Shown in pieces: positions 1 through 9,290 of a DNA stretch of 21,614 nt (the stretch's first letter is position 1; every line of letters starts with the position of its first letter). Source of the stretch: Temnopleurus reevesii (taxonomy: Eukaryota; Echinodermata; Echinoidea; Temnopleuroida; Temnopleuridae); contig BQKZ01001048.1 in the NCBI GenBank assembly GCA_036244855.1, positions 26,595 through 48,208 of the forward strand, read 5' to 3'. Under the pieces are notes generated by a model. It was given only the letters and a program-made list of their open reading frames with translations. It ran no database searches and was not told where the DNA came from. A program made the translations under genes and the position numbers.

Positions 1-274
1 GATTCCTCATTTGAAATATGATATTGATCCATTTTAAATAAATATATATACAAAGTGAATGAGGAGTTCTCCATGTATGACATCACAGATTATGCTAATT
101 AGCTATACACATGCCATTTCAAGGATGCCCAGCACAGGTGGAAATGACAACTTTGAAAATTCATAACTTTTGAACGGATTATCTAATATTGCTCAAATTT
201 TCACAGTTTGTTCATCTGATTTTTCTTCATGTACTGACAGTACATTATTGTCTGGGTGTAATTTCCCTTTAAAG
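1..274 (+). mobile_element. Truncated foldback transposon, right half, family shared with 18756-19377
   Basis: This stretch matches the right half of the complete element at 18756-19377 in the same orientation. Shared blocks are the (a)aggagtt-tcc segment, TGACatCACAGATT (TGACGTCACAGATT in the full copy), GAAAATTCATAAC near 155, TTGCTCAAATTTTCACAGTTT near 190-210, and CATCTGATTTTTCTTCAT near 213-230. The terminus is TTTCCCTTTAA at 262-272. The left half is missing or lies outside the window. It is diverged: the CRE-like palindrome of the full copy is broken here (TGACATCA). No coding capacity is visible, so it is a non-autonomous element. Confidence 0.8.
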
Positions 275-506
275 CACTACAAAAAAAGTACAGCCAAATT
301 GTGTTGTGAATATTTTTCCAGACGGTTTTAGGAAGTGTTATGACCAGATTTGAGGATGTATGCTCCATGATATGTGTTTAAATTATGTTCCTTGTAACTA
401 TATTCTATCAGGCAATGCATGATTCCCTTTCAACCTACGAAGCATTGGATTCGTCCATTTCATGGACTTAAGAAGTCATTGATACATTCCTCCAACTTTG
501 AGAATG

Positions 507-1125
507 ACCATTAATAAGATATCCTCTTGCCCTGCTGTACTTTTGAGAGCGAGATGCCATAGATGGATTGAGAAATAGGACATTGCATAGATTGTGAAAC
601 CTTAGATCGGACTTGGGTGTTATATGAATCTGGGACAGATCACCGTTACACACAGATCGATTGCTCCTGAAATTTTCTACAAATCATGTTTGCATTGTCC
701 CAAGTTGACTACATTGGAATTATTTTAATTAAACATAGGGCAACTTAGGTCATGTTTAGAAATTGGGGAGTTTTACATTTACAGGTAAAATGTGAGAAGT
801 AAATTGACTTTAAATGATACAATTGAATTATTTACATTATGTCAGTGCCCCCTCTTGTTTATAATTCTCTTGTACATCTCGATGCAGAGTTGATCTTCAT
901 ATTTCCAGTCAATTTCATAGGACAATTACTCTGGTGTATTCCTTTTCCTTATTCGTCCATATTAGACAGTACCATTAATAACATATTCTCTTTCCCTGCT
1001 CTATGCAATTTTGAGAGCGAGATGCCATAGATGGATTATGAAATTGGACTTGCATAGGTAGTGAAACCTTAGATCAGACTTGGGTGCTTTGTAGAATAGA
1101 TCACCATTGTGCTGTTGCTTAGCAA
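507..1125 (+). repeat. Direct repeat, two copies of a ~465-bp unit (second copy truncated)
   Basis: The block beginning ACCATTAATAA and containing GAGAGCGAGATGCCATAGAT, then GTGAAACCTTAGATC and ACTTGGGTG, occurs at about 507-640 and again at about 970-1095. The anchor GAGAGC is at 545 and 1013, giving a period of about 468 bp. The first unit continues through 671-960, a segment that recurs at 2484-2730. Identity is high but imperfect, with small indels. Short open frames across the region are not conserved between copies, so I treat it as non-coding repeat. Confidence 0.75.
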
Positions 1126-1689
1126 CTGAATATTCTTGTACTATTGAGAGATGTAGAATTACAAAGGAAAAGTACAAATGATTCATTGAAGATAATATAG
1201 TACACCTGTAAATGTGTATAATGTGCAAGCCTCCCTCGCTCCGAATCTCTCAATTATTTAAATTAGCTCTCAATTTGAATCTGCCCTTTTTGATTTACTT
1301 GAATAATTCCTGGAAAATATGTCTAAAACTTTGAGTATTCATTCACATTAAGATTTCCCTTGTCCACCTATGTTTGATAAGTCATGTTATTACTGATTAA
1401 GTGTATCCAAAAGCAGTGAAATACCAACAGGCAGGTTTACTAATATATTCAAGTATCTGCACGTTTCTTGCCAAGGAATGTAGTTACCTGGTCTTCCTTA
1501 AACTGGTAATGCTTGGAATCCAGTTTGCATATATTACTTGTTGCTATCTCAGGCAAGCCTCGGGTAAGCTTTCGGATCGCCAAGAACAACCTGTGTCTAT
1601 AAAGGAATGCATAGAATTTGCATCTATCAGTAAACCCTCATATTAAAGAATATGAGTAAAATGGCACAGTCAAACCATTTACACATGTA
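1126..1689. other. Intergenic, nothing recognised
   Basis: AT-rich sequence between two parts of the repeat nest. It has no convincing ORF, RNA gene or repeat match within the window. An octamer motif (ATTTGCAT, 1616-1623) is present but has no supporting context. Confidence 0.5.
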
Positions 1690-2483
1690 TGTGTCAGTGT
1701 CCTCTTGCCCCTCTCCTTCCTTTCTCTCGTCCACGATGCAAAACCTTTTGAATTCTCTTGTCCACGATGCGGAGTTGATGTTAATAATTCCAGTCCATTT
1801 CATAGGACAATACCACAGGGTATCTTCCCTCGGCTTTACCTCGGTAAGCTTTATTAAGACATTGTCACACCTTTGCGTTTTATGGAGCATATATGCATTG
1901 TGAAAGTGGATTGACTGGATGCTCACTGTATGCAGGAAGACTCAGGGGAGATGGTTGACTGATGTTCAATATCATACTAGGTCAAGTCAATGCTTCCTCT
2001 CATTTATAATTCTCTTGTCCATCTCGATGCAGAGTTGATGTTAATATTTCCAGTCCACTTCATAGGACAATACTCCTGGGTATCTTTCCCTTGGCTTCTC
2101 CTCGGTAATCCTTATAAAGACGTTGTCACACATTTGCGTTTTTATCTAACGTATGCATTGTAAACGTGAATTTATTAGATGCTGACTGTATGCAGAAAGA
2201 TACAGGGGAGATAGTTGACTGATGTTGAATATCATAGGTTATGACCAGTGTTTCCTCTCGTTTATAATTCTCTTGTCCATCTCGATGCAGAGTTGATGTT
2301 CATATTTCCAGTCCATTTCATAGGACAATACTCGAGGGTATCTTACCCTTGGCTTCTCCTTGGTAATCCTTATTAACACGCTGTCAAATGCACATTGCAC
2401 CTGTAAGCAAATTAACACTATTCCAAGTTTGTTCAATGTCAAGATTGTAGCTAATTGTATTTAGCCCTCTTGATAATTTCTCC
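1690..2483 (+). repeat. Three tandem copies of a ~259-bp unit
   Basis: The anchor GATGC(A/G)GAGTTGATG begins at 1766, 2026 and 2284, giving spacings of 260 and 258 bp. Each copy runs: TATAATTCTCTTGTCCA, the anchor, TTCCAGTCCA(T/C)TTCATAGG, ACAATAC, GGGTATCTT, a CTTCTCCTYGGTAA block, and AAGACRTTGTCACA. The first two copies then share CACTGTATGCAG or GACTGTATGCAG followed by GGGGAGAT-GTTGACTGATGTT. The third copy loses this 3' part at about 2390 and runs into a segment related to 2750-2810. Copies are unequally diverged, so the array is old rather than freshly amplified. Confidence 0.85.
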
Positions 2484-2810
2484 TAAAATTCTATAAACCA
2501 TGTTTGCATAGTTCCAAGTTGACTCCATTGGAATTATGTGAACATAGGGCAACTTGGGTCATGTTTTTTAACATTTACTGGCAAAATTGGGTAAAGTAAA
2601 GTGACTTTGAATTATTGACATTATGTCAGTGCCCCCTGTCCTTTGTAATTCTCTTACCCATTTAGATGCAGAGTTGATGTTAATATTTCCAGTCAATTTC
2701 ATAGGCCAATACCTCCGGGGGGTGTCCACATCCTTTGCTATCCCATCATTCATCTGTAGGTGGGTTCGTATCATACCAAGTTTGCACGACGTCGAGATTC
2801 TAGTGGGCTA
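2484..2810 (+). repeat. Further copy of the 671-960 unit and flank
   Basis: 2484-2730 aligns with 671-952. Shared blocks include ATGTTTGCAT, CCAAGTTGACT, CATTGGAATTA, ACATAGGGCAACTT, GGTCATGTTT, ACATTATGTCAGTGCCCCCT, the GATGCAGAGTTGAT anchor (2665) and CCAGTCAATTTCATAGG. The segment at 2754-2810 (CTGTAGGTGGG, CCAAGTTTG, GAGATTCTAG) matches 2401-2455 of the preceding array. The whole 507-2810 interval is therefore a mosaic of one repeat family. Confidence 0.75.
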
Positions 2811-2857
2811 ATCCAACTTCACGATTTTGCAAGATTCTGGCATCCCTGTCAGTGTAA

Positions 2858-3145
2858 TCTCAAGCCACGCTGGTGGTTCTGATTCTCGACTTTCATCTAG
2901 AAGGTCGGAGGTTCGAATCCCATCCAAGACGATAATTTCCTTTAGGAAGAAATTTATCCACACTGTGCTGCACTCTACCCTGGTGAAAATGGGTACCTGG
3001 CAGAAATTTATTCCTTTGAATATGTTTGAGTGCCTGAGTGGCTCTTTTGGCCGTTATAGCCAGGGTAACAATATGGTCTCTAGTAAACCGCAGTAGCGTA
3101 TATGCATATAGTGAGTGTGCTATGTAAATGGACATATTATCATGA
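2858..3145 (+). mobile_element. tRNA-derived SINE
   Basis: A perfect RNA polymerase III B box, GGTTCGAATCC, lies at 2910-2920, following a tRNA-like arm (GACTTTCATCTAGAAGGTC) and a weak A-box-like CTGGTGGTTCTG near 2870. Downstream is a body typical of marine-invertebrate SINEs: CACACTGTGCTGCACT, CCCTGGTG, GGGTACCTGGCAG, then TTGAGTGCCTGAGTGGC and a tail with GTAGCGTATATGCATATAG. The sequence before the B box does not fold into a full cloverleaf, and no CCA or leader/terminator suggests a real tRNA gene. The exact 5' boundary is uncertain. Short ORFs here are incidental. Confidence 0.75.
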
Positions 3146-3950
3146 TTAATGTATAGTTCTAATCACAATTTGCTCCAGTGACAGTACATTGCTCGTGCTA
3201 TGATAAATTTTTGCAGTGAATTTACAATTGATATTCCCATTTCGGTTATTTTGCTGGATGAGAAGTAGCATGGCAATTCAAAAGTTCGGGAAAGTGCAAA
3301 CGCATCCTCCAACGATCCTTATTGAGTTCCCTTTGTGTATTGGAACACTTTCATATCATCCAATTTACCACATCAATGCACTGACTGTGTTGTGGCTAGG
3401 ACGCTATGAACACAGAAGACAAATTTAATCCTTCTTGTTCAGGTAGACAACCCCCCCCCTCCCTCGCTCTATTCTTTCAAAAAATTAAGAGCAGAAGTTA
3501 AATGAGAGATCTTTTATTTTTCATTTTCTCAGCTTCAATTATATCAATAATTTGATAGGAAACAAATGTTATGTGTGATGATGAATTGTAGTTTAATATT
3601 CACTTTCGTTCTCGTTATTGTTCAATAAATGCTTTTTAAATGCAAATTCCTAACTTCTTTGTCAAATGTTGAATAAAAATATTTTTTTCACCTGATTAAC
3701 ACAATCACAATTTAATAGATGGAAGGTACCAACAGTTCTCATTGATAGGTAATAATGATATTTCTTGTCATGAGCAACACCTGTAATTTGCATTCTGACT
3801 ATTTTAAATGATAATGATATCAGTTGACAGGTGAAGACGTAGCTTATTATTTTAAAGCAACCATGAATAAATTTTGATCATATTATGAAAGTAATCTATT
3901 CACTGTGTGATAACCCTAAATCACTTTATATTTCTCTTCTATCGCCTATC
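3146..3950. other. AT-rich intergenic, nothing recognised
   Basis: There is no convincing gene. It contains a C9 run at 3451-3459, an AATAAA near 3625 without an upstream ORF, and two octamer motifs (ATGCAAAT 3640-3647; ATTTGCAT 3786-3793). The 3' end becomes pyrimidine-rich just before the possible splice acceptor at 3951-3952. Confidence 0.4.
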
Positions 3951-3952
3951 AG

Positions 3953-4320
3953 ATGTTCCATCACAGACGTTGCCCCCATCAACACACCTTGGCCCGCCAT
4001 CCCCCAGCCTCGCTACACACCTCAAACGTGCTTCACCAAAGACAAGCTAAAGCCGAGCCTAATCACGTTTTCTCGCCATCGCTATGCCTGTTACAATGGG
4101 AAAACCGATCAAGCAGTTGCATTCTCCGTAATCATCTTGGGATAGCATCTCGATACATCCTCATCACGGAGATGGAGTGTGTGGATGGAGGAGAGAGAGA
4201 GAGCATGCATATGGATGATGGACCGCATCCCAAGGTGTCATCCGGTAGTGGTTGATGGTCATCGTGAAGAACATGAAGTGATCACTTACTGGTGGTCATA
4301 TGAATAAATTTTTGGAATGC
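3953..4320 (+). other. Possible 3'-terminal exon with poly(A) signal
   Basis: A GC-richer block starts right after a good splice-acceptor context (TTTCTCTTCTATCGCCTATCAG, AG at 3951-3952) and ends with AATAAA at 4303-4308. Three frames are open for some distance. One has an ATG at 3953 and stops at 4255 (100 residues, His-rich at its start). One runs through the acceptor to a TAG near 4145. A proline-rich one ends at a TAA near 4050. I recognise none of these proteins. The exon-like signals are seen directly, but the gene is inference: no upstream exon can be identified in the window, and chance occurrence of such signals in AT-rich DNA is common. A GA microsatellite (4190-4202) lies inside. 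Confidence 0.3.
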
Positions 4321-4383
4321 TTGCCATCATTCTTTCTTCTATAGTTTTATCATTATAACCTTAATATATTCCCTCTATTTCTC

Positions 4384-4728
4384 CTCTCTCTGTCTACCAC
4401 ATCCCATGTTTTTGGGATGTGTAATATATCCTTTCTCATTCTCATTTTTTCCTCATCTCTTGCTTCCCCACCCTCTCTCTCCCCCCCCTCTCTACCCACC
4501 CCCTCTCTACCCACCCCCTCTCTACCCCTTTCTCTCCCCTCTCCCCCCTCTCTCTTTCTCTGTTTTGCTTTCTCCGTCTCTCTTTGTCTCCCATGTCTCT
4601 CTCTGTCCTTCTTTTCTCTGTGTTTTCCTTCTTTTCATCTGTTTTATAAGCTCTGCATTTTCCTCTCTTCATCTGCCTCTTCTCTTTGATTTGTCTTTTC
4701 TCTCGTTTCTTCCATGCTCTCTCTTACC

Positions 4729-4770
<42 letters not shown>

Positions 4771-4912
4771 CTCCAAACTATTTTTCTCTCCCTCTGTCTT
4801 TTTCCTCCTTTCCATGTGCTTTCCCTGTTCCATCTTTCTCCAACTACCTCCTCTCTCTCACACTCTCTCGTCCCCACTTTCCATTGCTTTTTCATCTCTC
4901 CCATCTCTTAAT
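4384..4912 (+). repeat. Homopyrimidine (CT/C-rich) low-complexity tract
   Basis: About 530 bp is overwhelmingly C and T on the + strand. It includes a pure (CT)n run of about 38 bp at 4732-4769 and three tandem copies of a 15-bp CCCCCTCTCTACCCA unit at about 4484-4525 (CTCTCTAC begins at 4488, 4503 and 4518). The long open frames here, rich in Ser, Leu, Pro and Phe on one strand and Arg, Glu and Lys on the other, are products of compositional bias and are not called as genes. Confidence 0.9.
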
Positions 4913-5011
4913 TCCACAAAACTTGTGTACAAGCACCATTTTACGATGGCTGCACTTTCAATCATCGATTTAGATGGTTCTTCAAACCCTCCCTGTTTCT
5001 TACGCACACCA

Positions 5012-5251
5012 TCAAACCCGGGAATCAGAAATAGAGAATAAATCTTTGAAATAGGTCACGGGAGTGATGAGGAAGGCGATTGATTCCGAAGCCCGTCTCT
5101 CCTCTTCAAGAGAAGAAATGACTTGATGTCTTGCGATGAGTCTGATGCCTTGCGAGAGCGCTCCTAGCGTCACTCCCAGGGAGTTGATAGAAAATGCAAA
5201 TGCAGAAGAGAGAGGCATGTCCGATGGAGATGTAGTTCTGCAGGTCATCAT
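5012..5251 (-). other. Weak coding candidate, 79-codon open frame, unrecognised
   Basis: The interval 5040-5290 is clearly GC-richer than its surroundings. The minus strand has an open frame from ATG at 5251 to a stop at 5012-5014, bounded upstream by an in-frame TGA. The product has a moderately hydrophobic first half (SSAFAFSINSLGVTLGAL) and a charged middle (SSLEEERRASES). I do not recognise a domain. The plus strand also has a 61-codon frame, so the openness may just reflect base composition. It could be an exon, a decayed transposon piece or a regulatory island. Confidence 0.2.
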
Positions 5252-5330
5252 GACTCATCACGAGGCTCGGCACACTCATCTTCATCTCATTTATGCCTTG
5301 CACCTGTATAGTGTATTTTAACGGCGCACC

Positions 5331-5785
5331 TTAACCCTTTCAGGACGATTTCACACATTTTTTCATTTTGGTTCAATAACTTTCTATACATGGCTAAAAA
5401 AATACCAGATGCATGAGCCAAAAGAAGAAAAAAATCTACACAAAATCTGACCATTATTATTGTGTAACTATTTGCCATTTCATGCAGAGAATTTTTTTAA
5501 TGAACATGATCACTGTAATTGACATGTTTCTTAGATTGGCAATGCAGTTGACGTTTCGGAATCACTATTTTCTCATGCAAATGGAAACTTTACATTTTCA
5601 ACATGATTTGCATGACACTGCAAAGATACACCTTAAACCTGCAACATAATGTTTAGTTGAACAACTTGAAGGTATATCAAATAGGTTGGCGTGGCCCTTT
5701 ACTTTATGAAATCGTACAGAATATGTAGTTGTCTGACAAACATTCATGAAACATTCCTTAAATTCTCTAAATGTCCAAGGGTTAG
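5331..5785 (+). mobile_element. TTAA-flanked (piggyBac-like) non-autonomous element
   Basis: The left end is TTAACCCTTTCAGGACGATT at 5331. The right end, read on the minus strand from 5785, is CTAACCCTTGGACATTT. TTAA target sites followed by a CCC-starting terminal repeat are characteristic of piggyBac-type elements, and the second element at 12686-12954 has the same TTAACCCTTT start. The right-hand target copy has decayed to TTAG. Inside are two octamer motifs in inverted orientation, CATGCAAAT (5574-5582) and ATTTGCATG (5606-5614). No transposase ORF is present. Confidence 0.55.
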
Positions 5786-7624
5786 AAAATTATAGAAATT
5801 GAAACAGCATAATTCTTGTATTTCATTGTTATATATTGTCCATCAATAACTTTGATTTTTGTTGAGTTGTAGAATGATTTAAAAACATTTTACCCTCAAA
5901 ATCCACAATGCTGTTCATATTGAAAATTTTATCTCATATTTATCCTCAATTGCATTGCAAAAATTAATTCAGTAGCAAATAGCTATAAAATTGAAACATT
6001 TGACTTTTGAAATGTTTCACAGTGTTATTTTAACTTCCTATAAAGGTATAATCTGTGCTTTTTATGTAAATAGTTGCAAGTTTTATTTTCTTCCTAGATT
6101 TTTATTTCAAAGTATTAACCATACTCAATTCTTAACAGATTTAGATAGGTGTGTATAATTATACTGTATGTAGTTAATAGATAAATATTGTGATGAAGTT
6201 TCAAAATGTTTCATGAGAATTTGACTTATGATATATGTACATTGTCAAGTGTTTGGTTGCTATGGGGATGATGGTAATGATAATCACCCAAGGAGACAGC
6301 TGGATTATGGCTCATCATGATCGAGAGTGATTTATTAATGCCATAATTTGCCTCAATGATGATACTTTAATGATGAATTGGAGATCGACTCGATCTCTCG
6401 TAGATCAATGCGCCACCTGCATAACTATCTGCGTATACATGTAGGCCCAGTCTCACATTTTACATAACTTCTCAACGTGTATATTTTCTAAAGTAAAAAA
6501 CAAAAGGGCTTGGGCTTTCGATCCTAGCAGAATCTTAATCAATACTCAATAATCAAACAAGGAAATGAAGTTAACATATTTTCTATTTTTTATCCATCAT
6601 CCACACATGATATAGTCAATATATGATCATCATGAAAACAATTAAATTAGTAATTATACCTGTGCACAGAAATGTACAGGGAAGTTGCTTGCCTGATGCC
6701 AGCATGTACGTACGTCTAGTGCAAGCTAGATAGGTTCACTGTTGGCCAAGCGTCTCTCCTGTGTGAATTCAATATATGCAGGGCATGCGTTGGCTTTAAC
6801 GCTTACATGCGATTGTGTCCCTATGATGATTGCTTATTTAAAGGCAATCTTGAGTTCTGTCTTGAAATTTAAAATCATTTATGAAATTTAAAAAAATTAA
6901 GAATTATTGTTCTAATGCAAAAATTGTTAGAAATACATGTACACCCAAATAACTTTTGGGTGTAGTTAACATGGGAATGCTATCTGTATGTGGGACCACA
7001 GGTTAAAGGTAATTATCTTGTAAAAATGCCAGTATGCACTTTAATAGATATCATTATACACAGGCATAGATATAAGCAATTTCTTGAAGTTTCATCCAAT
7101 GTTTGTGAATATTTCATATCTTGGTATTAAAACTTCACTATTCAATGGCATATGAAGTTGGAAGAGACTCCTTTAAAAAACTAACATCTCACAAGTGGCA
7201 ATACACTAGCTGTTTGTGCACAGATGTGGGATAATTTATGCTTCCTCAGCCTAATGCAGATGAGTTATCTATACTATAACCTGAATAAAACATGAGTACG
7301 GTGACGGGATGAAAACAGCAGAGAGTAGAGGGGGGAAAATGCTTTTCCACATACCAGTATACTACGCGAGCCATATTGTTTGTCCATTGATACTATTGTT
7401 TTCAGTTTTTTTAATGTTAATGTCATTAATGTCATCAATGTCATTAATAACAGGTCGCAAAGAATTCTAACTTCCACTGTATCACAAAAATAGAGAATAG
7501 TTAAGATGCTAATATGTAGTGCTCAGCTGTGTGCACATGCTTATTTGATGACTAAAATTACAGGTATCTATGAAATTCCCATCAATTTATAATTGCAATC
7601 GGTGCACAAAATATGATCTTGCTC
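5786..7624. other. AT-rich intergenic with a candidate regulatory stretch
   Basis: No gene is seen. 6240-6440 is more complex than its surroundings. It carries several ATTA/TAAT cores, a GGATTA (Otx-type) core near 6302, E-box CACCTG near 6414, and the near-palindrome GAGATCGACTCGATCTC near 6381. A small TAATGTCAT direct-repeat cluster lies at about 7412-7448 (ATTAATGTCATCAATGTCATTAAT). The rest shows nothing recognisable. Confidence 0.35.
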
Positions 7625-7830
7625 TAAAGGGGTGTTGCTAGAAAGTTACAATTGAGTGCAAATCAACTACTAATAAGTTTCAAATTCGAATGCACACTTT
7701 TATACACACATATGGTCTGGGCTCACGAGAAACTGTTTGTGTCCTGTGAAAAAAAAAATGATTGTGATTGCCACTTACAAATCAACTGCAACTTGCAAAT
7801 CATTACAACTTTCTAGCAACACTTCTTAAT
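7625..7830 (+). mobile_element. Foldback element (MITE-like)
   Basis: Terminal inverted repeats are visible. Left is GGTGTTGCTAGAAAGTTACAA at 7631-7651. The right end, read on the minus strand, is AGTGTTGCTAGAAAGTTGTAA from 7822, and both arms continue with related GCAAATCAAC and GCAGTTGATTTG segments. The unit is about 200 bp with no coding capacity. Flanking bases are compatible with a TA target duplication (left TAAAGG, right CTTAATA), but the exact ends are uncertain. Confidence 0.6.
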
Positions 7831-9059
7831 ACTAAGAGTAATTCATTATCCTTTTGCATTCTTAGAATATCTTTTTAGTCTCTTAATTATTTACAAGACT
7901 GCATGTTCGGGAAGTGGTGAAAACCCCAAATAACTTTCAACATGGTGAAGAGTTCGAGGTCACATGGTGTATAGAAAGACTCACCACAATGAAGATCATG
8001 AAGTTCAGGGTTCAATTCTCATAAGTATCACTGTATGCTCCTTTTTGACAAAAAGTTATGCATTTGTTTGTAACCTCTTCAGTTATTATGATTTTCAAGG
8101 AAACATCGCAAAATCTTGTTCCTATGTATAAGTGCTGAAAGGAAGCAGACAACTTTATTTGGTATTTTGTTATAAACATAGGCATTTTATCGCAATGTTT
8201 TATAATGGATGAAATCACTTTAGTCTGTTGTTATTTTCGTTTGGAGCATTCCTAGACGAAATTCATTACTTGAATTGGCTTGCGATGTCGCGATCATTCC
8301 AGATGTACCTGTATCACACTGCTGAGACAAGTTTTATTATTTTCTATTTTTAACTTCTTCCATCTAAATGGATATTCAAGGCATCGATATTTACTATGCT
8401 TCCGTGATATATATGTGAAAGATCCTCAACTCTTTTGCATTCGTTTCAATAGTTTTATTTCACCAGATATTCATATGTTCTGAAGCAATGTTAAAATCAT
8501 GAAAAGTAACAATCTATTTAATCATTTTATAGTACTTATGTTCTAGAAGTGGCTACGTTTTTGCAGGTTTTACTTACATTGAATAAGATTTGTAACTTCC
8601 TATAATGTACTGGTACAAATACATGAATTTTGTTATTGTGATGATAGTGAATGTAGTTTAGAGATTCACAGGAAATACAGTAATAGAGTATGATAATAAC
8701 AGTAAGGTGATAGAAGGATAATTATAGAATTTGTAAATGTAAAAATATTTTATTTAAGATATGATTGTTTTCTATGTTTTAGCAAGATAATGTGTTTTAA
8801 TAGATTTAAAGTATAGAATATGATGGCGTTGGAGTTGTTATACTTAGTTAATGCATGTTTTAATTGAAACAAATGGAACATTTATTTTGGAAATGGGGTA
8901 AGGAGGAGAATGTGAAAAAAGATCATGTGTATGCGCATTACAGTGTTTATAATTGCAACATTTTTAAATTCAACGAATTTGAATATGTTGGGATCATATA
9001 TTGTTTGAAACAAACTACATGCACATATCTGTGCCAAAATTCCACAGTTATTGGAGGAG
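7831..9059. other. AT-rich intergenic, nothing recognised
   Basis: Short ORFs only, none with a recognisable domain. A B-box-like GGTTCAATTC at 8009-8018 has no A box or cloverleaf. An imperfect hairpin with ~15-bp arms (AACATTTTTAAATTC / GAATTTGAATATGTT) lies at about 8957-8989. Confidence 0.4.
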
Positions 9060-9290
9060 CGAAGTCCAATTAGACTCGTCCCGTGGTTTTTATCTTGGGA
9101 ACGGGGAAGCATGTTCAATCGATAGTCTAATGGGAGCACCTAAGTAAACCTGTGCATACCTGCGTTCACACATTGATCAATACGTTTACACACCGCTGCT
9201 GAAACGTACAAACAGACGTACGCGGTCTGAGGTTTGCTGCGAGTCCCTCTGTTGACGCAGCAAACAGAGCACAGGGCGAGTTTAAGATAC
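9060..9290. other. GC-richer island with perfect hairpin
   Basis: The base composition differs from the AT-rich flanks. It holds a perfect inverted repeat, GTTTGCTGCG (9232-9241) and CGCAGCAAAC (9256-9265), separated by 14 nt, plus repeated GTAAAC/GTTTAC and ACGTAC elements. Forkhead-type factors bind GTAAACA-like sites, so a cis-regulatory role is conceivable. No ORF or RNA family is recognised. Confidence 0.35.

Noticed and set aside
1690..2483. CRISPR-like or regularly spaced array
   Set aside because: The units are ~259 bp, diverged along their whole length and without unique spacers; this is an ordinary tandem duplication in a eukaryotic genome.
2827..3135. 89- and 80-codon open frames
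   Set aside because: They lie inside the tRNA-derived SINE and are incidental.
4406..5041. 211-codon open frame rich in Ser, Leu, Pro and Phe
   Set aside because: It is produced by the CT low-complexity tract; other frames and the opposite strand are equally open.
7985..8035. Possible tRNA gene or SINE from a GGTTCAATTC B-box-like motif
   Set aside because: No A box, acceptor stem or anticodon arm could be fitted around it.
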